From contig NZ_JBCFBO010000008.1 of the NCBI RefSeq assembly GCF_038562635.1, positions 1 through 5,359 on the forward strand: a DNA stretch of 5,359 nucleotides, given 5' to 3'. Positions 1 to 4,902 of the stretch are shown piece after piece. The DNA is from Methanobacterium sp. (GTDB lineage Archaea; Methanobacteriota; Methanobacteria; Methanobacteriales; Methanobacteriaceae). Within the stretch, counting starts at the first letter, position 1, and the number at the start of each line of letters is the position of its first letter. The translations under genes and the position numbers were made by a program. The notes below the pieces were generated by a model that worked only from the letters and a program-made list of their open reading frames with translations, did no database searches and was not told the origin of the DNA.

Positions 1-93
1 GCTGACTGGATGGATCATTACAACAAGGAGCGACCGCATTCGGCCCTTGGATATGCTACCCCGGCCGAAGTCAGGCACCTATTAGTGGCTTAA
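1..93 (+). CDS. IS3-family transposase OrfB, C-terminal fragment
   Basis: The reading frame is open from base 1 to the TAA at 91-93 and encodes 30 residues beginning ADWMDHYNKERPHSALGY. The pattern W-x(4)-YN-x-x-RPHSALGY-x-TP-x-E is the classic end of the DDE integrase core (rve domain) in IS3-family OrfB proteins, which cut and join the IS ends during copy-out-paste-in transposition. The catalytic D, D and E residues lie upstream of the window. The stop codon is one base from the terminal inverted repeat, a normal layout for the family. The CDS is partial only because the window begins inside it; nothing in the visible part looks broken. Confidence 0.9.
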   Translation, partial: ADWMDHYNKERPHSALGYATPAEVRHLLVA

Positions 94-94
94 G

Positions 95-116
95 TGGTCT
101 GAAAAAGAGGGGAGCA
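95..116 (+). repeat. IS3-family right terminal inverted repeat (IRR)
   Basis: The sequence begins TGGTCTGAAAAAGAGG and ends GAGCA. Its reverse complement (TGCTCCCCTCTTTTTCAGAC...) aligns with the left repeat at 5247-5269 (TGTCCCCCTCTTTGTTCAGA...) with one gap and about two substitutions. Bases 117-120 (CTAC) could be one copy of a short target duplication, but the other copy is outside the window. Confidence 0.85.
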
Positions 117-179
117 CTACATTGTTAGCAAAAACCATGAAAATAGGCATTGTCAGGTCGAAGCTTTCGCTAGCTTTCG
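117..179 (-). other. attC recombination site, truncated by the IS (R''-L'' half only)
   Basis: Read on the minus strand, bases 179-117 carry the R''-L'' side of the attC family seen elsewhere here: a degenerate R'' (TAGC where the others have TAAC), then GCTTCGACCTGACAATGCC, then CATGGTTTTTGC. The plus-strand stretch GCAAAAACCATG at about 128-139 recurs at the attC sites near 3545 and 4435. The homology stops at about 127, and the L'-R' half is missing because the IS right end sits there. The R'' region shows a near-tandem duplication: GCTTTCG at 163-169 and again at 173-179. The site is unlikely to fold into a complete attC hairpin and is probably inactive. Confidence 0.7.
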
Positions 180-914
180 GCTCGTTATCTGTACCATCGG
201 TAGCATAAAGAATATAGACATTATTATAATTGTTATCATTCCTACCAGATCAAAAGCCTTCTTGTAGATAATAGGTTCTAATGCCATATATAACAAAAGT
301 GTTAGATATAATAGTGTTGCATGAATATATATTGGATAAATAGTATTCCGTCCTATACGTTTATTAAATAAGAATAATACGCCTAGTATCAACCATACCG
401 AACATACTATATAATCTGATATACTTATTGCTATTTGATTAGTAAGTTCTTTGGTTTGTACATATGTAATAATTAGACTTATTCCCCTTAAAATGAATAT
501 GATAGAAAATGTTATTATGATACTACTATATGCAATCCTCTCTTTGATCGAATACACCGATTCTTCTTTATTAGTCCTAATAAGGTTTAAAGTATTTATC
601 AGTATTAGTAGTATTTCTGCTACAATAAATACTCCAAACATACTTTTTTGTTGTAACAATATGGGAATTAAGTTATAAACTATAAAAAAACCTGATGAGA
701 CGTTAATAGAATTTATAATGTTTTTTAAACTTTCAAAATACTGTAATAATATGAATATTAGCCCTAAGATAATATTTATAAGATTATTGAGATAAAGGCT
801 ATTAATGGTCTCTTGAGACCTAAAGAAGGTATATCTAAAGACAATGTAGAATACGCTTATAATAATGAAAAGAAAATCTTGGATGATCAGCAGTTTTTTA
901 TTAGTAAGGATCAT
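153..914 (-). CDS. Polytopic inner-membrane protein of unknown function (cassette cargo)
   Basis: The 253-residue protein is not one I recognise. It is very hydrophobic, with about eight likely transmembrane segments at roughly 8-28, 43-60, 72-88, 92-110, 128-150, 165-184, 192-213 and 222-242. The loops are short, with Lys/Arg-rich stretches (for example NKRIGRN at about 184-190). No signal peptide, catalytic motif or transporter signature is apparent. The ATG at 912-914 is preceded by a good ribosome binding site (GGGAG, 923-927). The frame runs through the R'' box of the following attC, so the last residues (about KLAKAST) are attC-encoded and the TGA stop lies inside the site. There is no R' box just upstream; the preceding attC (938-1000) is incomplete, so this gene is probably joined to the phosphatase cassette. 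Confidence 0.75.
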   Translation of the reverse strand: MILTNKKLLIIQDFLFIIISVFYIVFRYTFFRSQETINSLYLNNLINIILGLIFILLQYFESLKNIINSINVSSGFFIVYNLIPILLQQKSMFGVFIVAEILLILINTLNLIRTNKEESVYSIKERIAYSSIIITFSIIFILRGISLIITYVQTKELTNQIAISISDYIVCSVWLILGVLFLFNKRIGRNTIYPIYIHATLLYLTLLLYMALEPIIYKKAFDLVGMITIIIMSIFFMLPMVQITSRKLAKAST

Positions 915-922
915 ACAGTATT

Positions 923-927
923 CTCCC
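923..927 (-). promoter_or_regulatory. Ribosome binding site for the membrane-protein gene
   Basis: GGGAG on the minus strand lies 8 bases before the ATG at 914 (GGGAG-AATACTGT-ATG). It supports this start over internal candidates. No clear -35/-10 pair was seen between it and the attC remnant. Confidence 0.6.
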
Positions 928-937
928 GGCTAAAAAG

Positions 938-1000
938 CACTATAGAGTGAAGCGCAAAAGCCGCGCCAAAGAAATTATCAGGTCAAAGCATGTGTCAGGT
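938..1000 (-). other. Partial attC site after the phosphatase gene (L'-R' half absent)
   Basis: On the minus strand, 1000-981 reads ACCTGACACATGCTTTGACC, which aligns with the R''-L'' half of the intact sites here (GCCTAACAAATGCTTCAACC). The R'' triplet is GAC rather than AAC. It is followed by CTGATAA and a short G+C-rich palindromic part (GCGC...GCGC, about 953-968) and a small CACT/AGTG hairpin at 938-949. The expected L'-R' half ending in GTTRRRY does not appear before the next gene starts at 914. I read this as a site that lost its 3' half. Its low-coordinate boundary is approximate. Confidence 0.6.
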
Positions 1001-1010
1001 TACGGCCTTA

Positions 1011-1604
1011 CTACTTTACTATTTGATTGAACCGTTTTACTTTCCATTCCCCATCCTCAAGTATCACTTCTGTTATCCCACAATAATCATACTTGAACTT
1101 GTACCGATGATACACTGGCATTCCTAGTAGATTACACATCAATATTCGTATATAGCCCTCATGACAGAATAAAACATACGTTCCATCTCTTCCCTTTATC
1201 TCTTCCAATAAGTTATTTTGTCTTGCTTTTACTTCTTCCCCCGTTTCGCCGCCAGGGAACCGACAGTCATGCTTATGCTCGTAGAAGTCTTTCCAAAACT
1301 CTGGATACTGCTCTTCTATGTCTTTATCAGACATAGTCTCAACGATTCCATTATCAATCTCATTGAGTCTCTTATCTATCTTTACAGCAATACCTTTATC
1401 TCTTGCTAATGGTTTTGCCGTCTGCTTTACTCGCAAGTATTCACTAGCATAGATATAGTCCACTTTTTCATTTTTGAAATATTCAACTAATGTTTCAGCT
1501 TGCTCAAAACCTTGCCTAGTAAGTGATGGATCAGTATGGCCTATGATTTTATTTATTGCTGATGTGCTTTCTTTATCGCCATGTCGTATAAAGTATAACT
1601 TCAT
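1011..1604 (-). CDS. Histidine phosphatase family protein (phosphoglycerate-mutase-like)
   Basis: The 197-residue protein belongs to the histidine phosphatase superfamily, branch 1, which forms a phosphohistidine intermediate while hydrolysing phosphate esters. The nucleophile motif RHG is at residues 7-9 (His8), followed by LTRQG and QA at 28-36, the second Arg in SEYLRVKQTA (Arg58), the acid residue in LNEIDNG (Glu82), PGGE at 117-120, and the second catalytic His in CHEG (His148). All core residues are present and the length is normal for small phosphatases of the CobC/PhoE/GpmB type, so the enzyme should be active; its substrate cannot be told. The ATG at 1604 has AAGAGAG four bases upstream. 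Its cassette begins at the R' box at 1649-1655, leaving a 45-bp leader. The TAG stop is just before the R'' box of a partial attC. Confidence 0.9.
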   Translation of the reverse strand: MKLYFIRHGDKESTSAINKIIGHTDPSLTRQGFEQAETLVEYFKNEKVDYIYASEYLRVKQTAKPLARDKGIAVKIDKRLNEIDNGIVETMSDKDIEEQYPEFWKDFYEHKHDCRFPGGETGEEVKARQNNLLEEIKGRDGTYVLFCHEGYIRILMCNLLGMPVYHRYKFKYDYCGITEVILEDGEWKVKRFNQIVK

Positions 1605-1648
1605 GTTTCTCTCTTAAAATTTAATATTAACGCGCGCCGAAGACCCCA

Positions 1649-1764
1649 ACCTAACCTTCAGATTGACCCGCAATCCCTGCCCACAAGGCTTGGAGCGTAT
1701 TGTGCGCTGCTGCTTCGCTTTAATCATGCCAAAGGATTTTTCATGGTTAAAGCCACTGTCAGGC
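1649..1764 (-). other. attC recombination site between the lipoprotein and phosphatase cassettes
   Basis: On the minus strand the site opens with R'' GCCTGAC (1764-1758; consensus RYYYAAC, one mismatch in the conserved triplet), followed by an L'' segment GTGGCTTTAACC, and closes with R' GTTAGGT (1655-1649), an exact match to GTTRRRY. R''-L'' and L'-R' are imperfect inverted repeats, as needed for a folded bottom-strand attC. The 116-bp length is within the range known for attC. Strand exchange is expected between G and T of R' (1655/1654), which makes 1654 the first base of the phosphatase cassette. The inner part differs from the other sites (it lacks the CATGGTTTTTGC segment). Confidence 0.75.
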
Positions 1765-1772
1765 GTATAATG

Positions 1773-2654
1773 CTATTTTTCTCTTATGAGAACCCAATCA
1801 TAATACTCTGTTGTTTTTGTACCAAGTATTTCTATTACACAATCAATAACTATTCCCTGAACCTGATCTATTATTATCGCTATTATCATTTCTTTTGTTG
1901 TCATTCCTGCTGTCGCCGTATTTATCATTTTAACTATAGTGACTGCAGATCCTACCACTAAATTCAAATCCTTCGCAATTTCAACCCATTCGGCCGTAGT
2001 TGTGCTCTTTGTCTTGACTCTTTTAATATAATAGCTACTTTCATTCCGAGGCCAATATATTCTAAAACCAGTATCATAATATTTTTTATTAATTGAAAAC
2101 TCTGCGCGTCCATCAGTGTTTAATGTAATACTTTTTTGATTCTCTATTAACAGCTCATCTCCATAGAGTGGTTTAACTTTCTTAATATACTCATAACTGT
2201 AGATAGCCTTATCTGAACCATTTATATATCTATAATCAAACTCATCTTTTAATGATTCTAATAGAAATAAGCTCCTTAAAGCTGAAAGTGCCACACCATA
2301 ATACCAGTAATCTTTACCAGCAATTAATCCCAAGGCAGTAGGAGCTAATACTACTAAAATTTCAAGCCCACCATCCTTTAGTACTTTCTTGGTATATATT
2401 TCTTCTTGATGAGATTCTATTTTATATTGAATTTTTTCTTCTACTTCTTTACAAATTGACACAATAAATTTATCAGATTCTTCATTTGGGTATTTTTCAA
2501 TCACAAGTGGTTTATAAGAAACAATTTCTTCACTTACAACTCCTAAGCACTCCGGCTTGTTTTCAACAGTTCTTATACCTGCATACTTAAAACTTGTACA
2601 ACTAATTAATAAAAATCCAGTTATAACTCCTATGACCATTTTCAAATGTTTCAT
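1773..2654 (-). CDS. Predicted lipoprotein of unknown function (cassette cargo)
   Basis: The 293-residue protein starts with a signal peptide (MKHLKMVIGVITGFLL) and a lipobox L-I-S-C with Cys19 as the lipidated residue, so it should be exported and anchored to a membrane. I recognise no family. Two hydrophobic stretches lie at about 98-113 and 117-131 and two more at about 231-250 and 256-277; these could be membrane-inserting or amphipathic segments. The middle part (about 165-210) has alternating polar and hydrophobic residues that suggest beta structure. Asp+Glu and Lys are abundant in the N-terminal third. The ATG at 2654 has only a weak ribosome binding site (TTAGAA). The TAG stop is 8 bases before the R'' box of the attC. 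Upstream, no R' box is visible; a half attC at 2724-2752 suggests fusion with an older cassette. Confidence 0.75.
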   Translation of the reverse strand: MKHLKMVIGVITGFLLISCTSFKYAGIRTVENKPECLGVVSEEIVSYKPLVIEKYPNEESDKFIVSICKEVEEKIQYKIESHQEEIYTKKVLKDGGLEILVVLAPTALGLIAGKDYWYYGVALSALRSLFLLESLKDEFDYRYINGSDKAIYSYEYIKKVKPLYGDELLIENQKSITLNTDGRAEFSINKKYYDTGFRIYWPRNESSYYIKRVKTKSTTTAEWVEIAKDLNLVVGSAVTIVKMINTATAGMTTKEMIIAIIIDQVQGIVIDCVIEILGTKTTEYYDWVLIREK

Positions 2655-2723
2655 ATTTATTTCTAATATTACGAAGCCTTATCGTTATTCATTATCACAT
2701 TATGTTGTAATATTTTATATTTT

Positions 2724-2752
2724 GGCGAGTCAGGTTGAAGCAGTTGATAGAC
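2724..2752 (-). other. Decayed half attC (R''-L'' remnant)
   Basis: On the minus strand, 2752-2724 reads as GTCTATCAACTGCTTCAACC followed by TGACTCGCC. The TGCTTCAACCTGAC core matches the L'' side of the other attC sites, and the R'' position is degenerate (CTATCAAC). No L'-R' partner is found between here and the lipoprotein start at 2654. It therefore looks like the remaining 3' edge of an older cassette, sitting within the upstream region of the lipoprotein gene. Confidence 0.5.
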
Positions 2753-2882
2753 GATTTTCCATTTCTTTCACTCAGTCAGCATCCATCTTGATTAACCTAT
2801 TCTTCTTCAAATTTTATTTCATTACCCACTTGTATTCCCATTGCAACAGCTTATCGAACTCTCCAGCTTTTGTGTGATGCAT
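2753..2882 (-). pseudogene. Remnant of a cassette with no intact gene
   Basis: This is the stretch between two damaged attC sites, where a cassette gene would be expected. On the minus strand an ATG at 2882-2880 opens a 22-codon frame ending at 2814 (MHHTKAGEFDKLLQWEYKWV..., stop TAA). A second tiny frame begins inside it and encodes about 14 residues (MGIQVGNEIKFEEE). No ribosome binding site of quality precedes either, and neither is recognisable. The residue mix is protein-like, so this may be the leftover of a longer gene shortened by deletion, or a noncoding cassette. The 428-bp gap 2655-3082 contains only this, the half attC at 2724-2752, the attC at 2890-3017 and the TfoX gene's 3' flank. 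Confidence 0.35.
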
Positions 2883-2889
2883 ACTTTCG

Positions 2890-3017
2890 AATATGATTGC
2901 GCCGCCCGTTCCGCGAAGCGGTTGCCGTGATTTTTGCATCTGCTTGGAGAATCTTGCTTTCACCCTCCAGCAAAAAGCGTGACAATAGCGTTGTCACGGT
3001 TAAAGCTTTTGTTAGCT
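2890..3017 (-). other. attC site after the TfoX-like gene, with decayed R' end
   Basis: On the minus strand the site begins with an R''-like AGCTAAC (3017-3011) followed by AAAAGCTTTAACC (L''). It shares the plus-strand block TTGCTTTCACCCTCCAGCAA (2954-2973) with the attC at 4336-4482, and a further shared block resembling TTGCCGTGATTTTTGCAT near 2922-2939. The R' end is not recognisable: where GTTRRRY is expected there is only ATCATATTCG near 2887-2896. Internal hairpins are strong: CCGC/GCGG at 2911-2921 and the 8-bp stem at 2978-2998. Low-coordinate boundary is approximate. Without R', excision of the TfoX cassette alone is unlikely. Confidence 0.65.
2972..2998 (-). terminator. Hairpin plus T-run inside attC, terminator-like on the minus strand
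   Basis: On the minus strand CGTGACAA (2998-2991), loop CGCTA, and TTGTCACG (2985-2978) form a perfect 8-bp stem followed by CTTTTTG. It sits downstream of the TfoX-like gene in its direction of transcription, so it could end that transcript. It also falls at the L'' flank of the attC, and the equivalent place in the other sites lacks this stem, so it may be a chance modification of the recombination hairpin. Confidence 0.45.
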
Positions 3018-3024
3018 TTTGTTA
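3005..3024. repeat. 10-bp tandem duplication at the R'' box
   Basis: GCTTTTGTTA occurs twice in perfect tandem at 3005-3014 and 3015-3024, followed by another G. Each copy carries a GTTAG that reads as an R''-type CTAAC on the minus strand, so the site has two possible R'' boxes 10 bp apart. A similar, less exact duplication exists at 163-182. Confidence 0.8.
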
Positions 3025-3082
3025 GTTCTTTTGATTTTTCGTTTCCTGTGTTAGTATAAATTCCATTTTTCTATCTTACAAC

Positions 3083-3394
3083 TTATTTTTTCGCTTGAGG
3101 TACAGGCACTAATGGTTCTATAAGATTAATAACATCGCTACATATTTCTTTATCATCAATATCCAGTATGTAATGTTCTTTGGCCCCTTTATAAGGGATT
3201 CCTTTTTCTGATTCTTTCAATAATCCCACAAGACATTCATGTTTCTTTACATAAACACTATTATTACATACTAATAGTAGTGGTTTATCATTCACATAAA
3301 CCATATACTCACCAAACATTTTTCTATAACGAATTCTGCCAGTCTCATTTACTTGCTCACAAACATACTGTACGAATTCAATATCTGATGCCAT
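3083..3394 (-). CDS. TfoX N-terminal domain protein
   Basis: The 103-residue protein matches the TfoX/Sxy N-terminal domain: an opening MASDIEFVQYVCEQV helix, RKMFGEYMVYVNDKP at 24-38, an LLLVCNNSVYVK strand region at 39-50, GIPYKGAKEHYILDIDD at 65-81, and a basic, proline-rich tail. TfoX proteins regulate natural competence in gamma-proteobacteria, but full regulators also have a C-terminal domain. Stand-alone N-domain proteins like this one are widespread and of unknown role, so no competence function is claimed. I start at the ATG at 3392-3394 because GGAGAA lies at 3398-3403; an in-frame GTG six codons upstream has no such site. The gene is the only one in a cassette beginning at 3455 and is followed by an attC with a damaged R' end. 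Confidence 0.88.
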   Translation of the reverse strand: MASDIEFVQYVCEQVNETGRIRYRKMFGEYMVYVNDKPLLLVCNNSVYVKKHECLVGLLKESEKGIPYKGAKEHYILDIDDKEICSDVINLIEPLVPVPQAKK

Positions 3395-3397
3395 ATA

Positions 3398-3403
3398 TTC
3401 TCC
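3398..3403 (-). promoter_or_regulatory. Ribosome binding site that sets the start of the TfoX-like gene
   Basis: GGAGAA on the minus strand is three bases before ATG 3394, with the GGAG core five bases away. It decides in favour of this ATG over the upstream in-frame GTG at 3412, since the site would otherwise be inside the coding region. Confidence 0.7.
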
Positions 3404-3430
3404 AATTAGCACAACACCATATGCGATACT

Positions 3431-3442
3431 TTCGGCGCCGAA
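3431..3442. repeat. Perfect 12-bp palindrome in the cassette leader
   Basis: TTCGGCGCCGAA is its own reverse complement and lies just inside the TfoX cassette, 8 bases from the R' box. A related CGCGCGCCGAAG lies at the same position in the phosphatase cassette leader (1631-1642). Function unknown; it could form a small hairpin in the 5' leader of the mRNA. Confidence 0.6.
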
Positions 3443-3449
3443 GGTGCCA

Positions 3450-3589
3450 ACCTAACATTGGCTTAACCTTTAAACCCGTGCTTGAGCACGCATTGTGGAG
3501 CAACGTGCGGAGGCTTGGCGTGGTTTGTGCATTGTTGTTCTGCAAAAACCATGATAATAGGCGTTATAGGGTTGAAGCATTTGTTAGGC
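3450..3589 (-). other. Intact attC recombination site between the TraB-like and TfoX cassettes
   Basis: On the minus strand R'' is GCCTAAC (3589-3583) and R' is GTTAGGT (3456-3450); both match the RYYYAAC/GTTRRRY consensus exactly. R''-L'' (GCCTAACAAATGCTTCAACC) and the reverse complement of L'-R' (ACCTAACATTGGCTTAACC) pair with a bulge, as in attC sites with extrahelical bases. Inside, GGTTTTTGCA pairs with TGCACAAACC, and a 6-bp stem CGTGCT/AGCACG lies at 3477-3490. Length is 140 bp. Expected crossover is between 3456 and 3455. This and the next site are the best-preserved in the window. Confidence 0.85.
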
Positions 3590-4322
3590 TTCTTTCTCTT
3601 CCCAAGTACTCCCAATACTCCATTATCGTAATATCATTTTTCTTTTCCCCAAGCTTTAATAGCATAAATAACTCTGGTCTATGCTCTACGCCAGCTAAAA
3701 CAACAACAGTCCTCTCGTTTTTGCTTTTGTTCAAAATGTTCTGAACCATTGCAGCAGTTCTTTCATCCCAAAATTTGTTATCTGCTTTGCAAAAGCTACT
3801 ATATTTCTTCAATATCTCATTATACGGGAGTACCTCTTTAACAACTCTATCCCATTTTGCATTTTTGTCTATTATGATCTTATCAAGATCTATACTATTA
3901 ATTCTCCTACACTGGTTTTGTCTTATAAAACGATCTCTTTTTTTCATTGCCTCATAAGCATCGTTAATGATTTTTGTTTCATTTTCAGATAAAGCTTTCT
4001 TCTTTAATAGCCTATTAATATCCGTAAATAAATCTTTATAGTTCTTAAACAACTGAATATTTCTAATTTGTTCTTGTCGGTTATATATATCATATAGCTT
4101 AATCTTTATAGCCTTTAACTTTTCATACTTATTAAGTGCATAATCCTCTTGTGATTCAGTATTTCTAGCCTTCTTTAACTCACCAGACTCTGTATAAAAT
4201 TCATCTGACAACTCTTCCAATATACAGGATGGTTCTATATCAACTAATATCTGATATAGAGTATCACCAGTATATTTCTTTGTATTTTTGTGTACTGTGC
4301 CTATAATCACTATATTTGTCAT
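3564..4322 (-). CDS. TraB/ChaN/TIKI-like superfamily protein (cassette cargo)
   Basis: The 252-residue protein has an N-terminal strand and motif IIGTVH (GTVH at 8-11), an LEEL at 35-38, a long charged helical middle (about 45-135), then WDERTAAMVQNIL at 185-197 and VVVLAGVEHRPEL at 206-218. GTxH near the start, an E-R-x-x-x-M helix and a late G-x-x-H after a hydrophobic strand are the shared pattern of the TraB/GumN, ChaN and TIKI group, in which the histidines and acids are thought to bind metal. Membership is by pattern only and the substrate is unknown. There is no signal peptide, so it is probably cytoplasmic. The ATG at 4322 lies 19 bp into the cassette with GAAGAG three bases upstream, a tight leader. 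The frame continues through R'' and L'', so the last residues LTNASTL are attC-encoded. Confidence 0.65.
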   Translation of the reverse strand: MTNIVIIGTVHKNTKKYTGDTLYQILVDIEPSCILEELSDEFYTESGELKKARNTESQEDYALNKYEKLKAIKIKLYDIYNRQEQIRNIQLFKNYKDLFTDINRLLKKKALSENETKIINDAYEAMKKRDRFIRQNQCRRINSIDLDKIIIDKNAKWDRVVKEVLPYNEILKKYSSFCKADNKFWDERTAAMVQNILNKSKNERTVVVLAGVEHRPELFMLLKLGEKKNDITIMEYWEYLGRERSLTNASTL

Positions 4323-4335
4323 ATACTCTTCGTGA

Positions 4336-4482
4336 ACCTAACATTGGCTTAACCTGCAATGCCGGCCCACGCTCCTGGCGTGGGCATTGGCGTGGTTTTT
4401 GTACCTACTTATATTCTCTTGCTTTCACTTTCCAGCAAAAACCATGGCAATAGGCAGCGTCAAGTCGAAGCATCTGTTAGAG
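4336..4482 (-). other. Intact attC recombination site between the toxin-antitoxin and TraB-like cassettes
   Basis: On the minus strand the site runs from R'' CTCTAAC (4482-4476; one mismatch at its first base) through an L'' (AGATGCTTCGACTTGACG) to R' GTTAGGT (4342-4336, exact). GGTTTTTG near 4434-4441 pairs with CAAAAACC near 4393-4400, and a perfect 7-bp stem GCCCACG/CGTGGGC with a 7-base loop occupies 4365-4385. Length 147 bp, at the long end for attC. The stop codon of the PIN toxin lies inside R''. Crossover is expected between 4342 and 4341. Confidence 0.85.
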
Positions 4483-4902
4483 CTTTTCTTTATATAGATT
4501 CAGAAACTCGATCGGAGTATATACTTTCACTATTGAATTCTTATAATCATCAGTATTCCGGGTGACGATACAATCACATCGGTTTCTATTTGCTGAAAAT
4601 TGCTGCAACGCATCTTCAAAATCAGGAATTCTTGATTTTAATCCATTTACTATATCTGATTGATCTATTGAAAGCACTGTAATGTATTGAATCAGTTTTG
4701 ATATGAAACGACGAGCGTTCTCATCTTCCCCTGTTTTTTTTAAAACATAATATAGATTGGCAATCCCATTAGAGGACATATATCCAATTGCTATATTATT
4801 CTCAAGTAATGTTAAAACAATTCTACTCGCTTCAAGAAATGGTTCTCGAGCTAATGCTACGTCTAAAACAACATCCGTATCGACAAAAACACGTCTGATC
4901 AT
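4477..4902 (-). CDS. PIN-domain toxin (VapC-like ribonuclease)
   Basis: The 141-residue protein has the PIN fold signature: VFVDTDVVLDVALAREPF at 5-22 with Asp8 and Asp10, a central serine/asparagine pair in MSSNGIANLYYVL (42-54), the acidic motif PDFEDALQ (93-100) with Asp94, Glu96 and Asp97, and CDCIVTRNTDDY (109-120) with Asp110. These acids form the Mg2+-dependent nuclease site of PIN proteins, and the REPF plus PDFEDALQ pattern matches the PIN_3 group. It is expected to cleave RNA when freed from its antitoxin. The ATG overlaps the antitoxin stop by ATGA, implying translational coupling. The TAA stop lies within the attC R'' box. All active-site residues seem present, so it should be functional. 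Confidence 0.9.
   Translation of the reverse strand: MIRRVFVDTDVVLDVALAREPFLEASRIVLTLLENNIAIGYMSSNGIANLYYVLKKTGEDENARRFISKLIQYITVLSIDQSDIVNGLKSRIPDFEDALQQFSANRNRCDCIVTRNTDDYKNSIVKVYTPIEFLNLYKEKL

Larger units (their letters stand above)
1..116 (+). mobile_element. Right end of an IS3-family insertion sequence (truncated by window start)
   Basis: This stretch holds the last 30 codons of an IS3-type OrfB transposase followed at once by a terminal inverted repeat ending in CA, as IS3 elements do. The repeat at 95-116 is the reverse complement, with one indel and few mismatches, of the repeat at 5247-5269 that opens the second IS. The base composition is visibly richer in G+C than the adjoining cassettes. 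The IS abuts a half attC site beginning at about 117, so insertion here, or an IS-mediated deletion, removed the rest of that attC. The element lies in the same orientation as the one at the far end. Confidence 0.85.

Noticed and set aside
117..120. CTAC as an IS target-site duplication shared by the two IS ends
   Set aside because: The bases before the second IS (ACAG at 5243-5246) do not match, and the proper partner copies lie outside the window.
2557..2877. Open frame on the plus strand, 106 codons
   Set aside because: It crosses the antisense of the lipoprotein signal peptide and a half attC, has no ribosome binding site and no recognisable protein pattern.
3083..3412. Longer TfoX-like frame starting at an upstream GTG (MLIGEY-MASD...)
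   Set aside because: The ribosome binding site GGAGAA falls inside that extension and is correctly spaced for the ATG at 3394; the family's domain also starts at MASDIEF.
3280..3744. Open frame on the plus strand, 154 codons
   Set aside because: It runs through the whole attC at 3450-3589 and the antisense of two better-supported genes; composition is not protein-like.
4365..4385. G+C-rich 7-bp hairpin as a rho-independent terminator
   Set aside because: It has no following T-run on either strand and forms part of the attC secondary structure.
117..4482. Repeated blocks considered as a CRISPR or other short-repeat array
   Set aside because: The repeats are long, imperfect, internally palindromic, spaced by whole genes and placed at gene ends, which fits attC sites and not CRISPR repeats.
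4359..4565. Open frame on the plus strand starting inside the attC
   Set aside because: It is the complement of the attC and of the PIN toxin 3' end, with no supporting signal.
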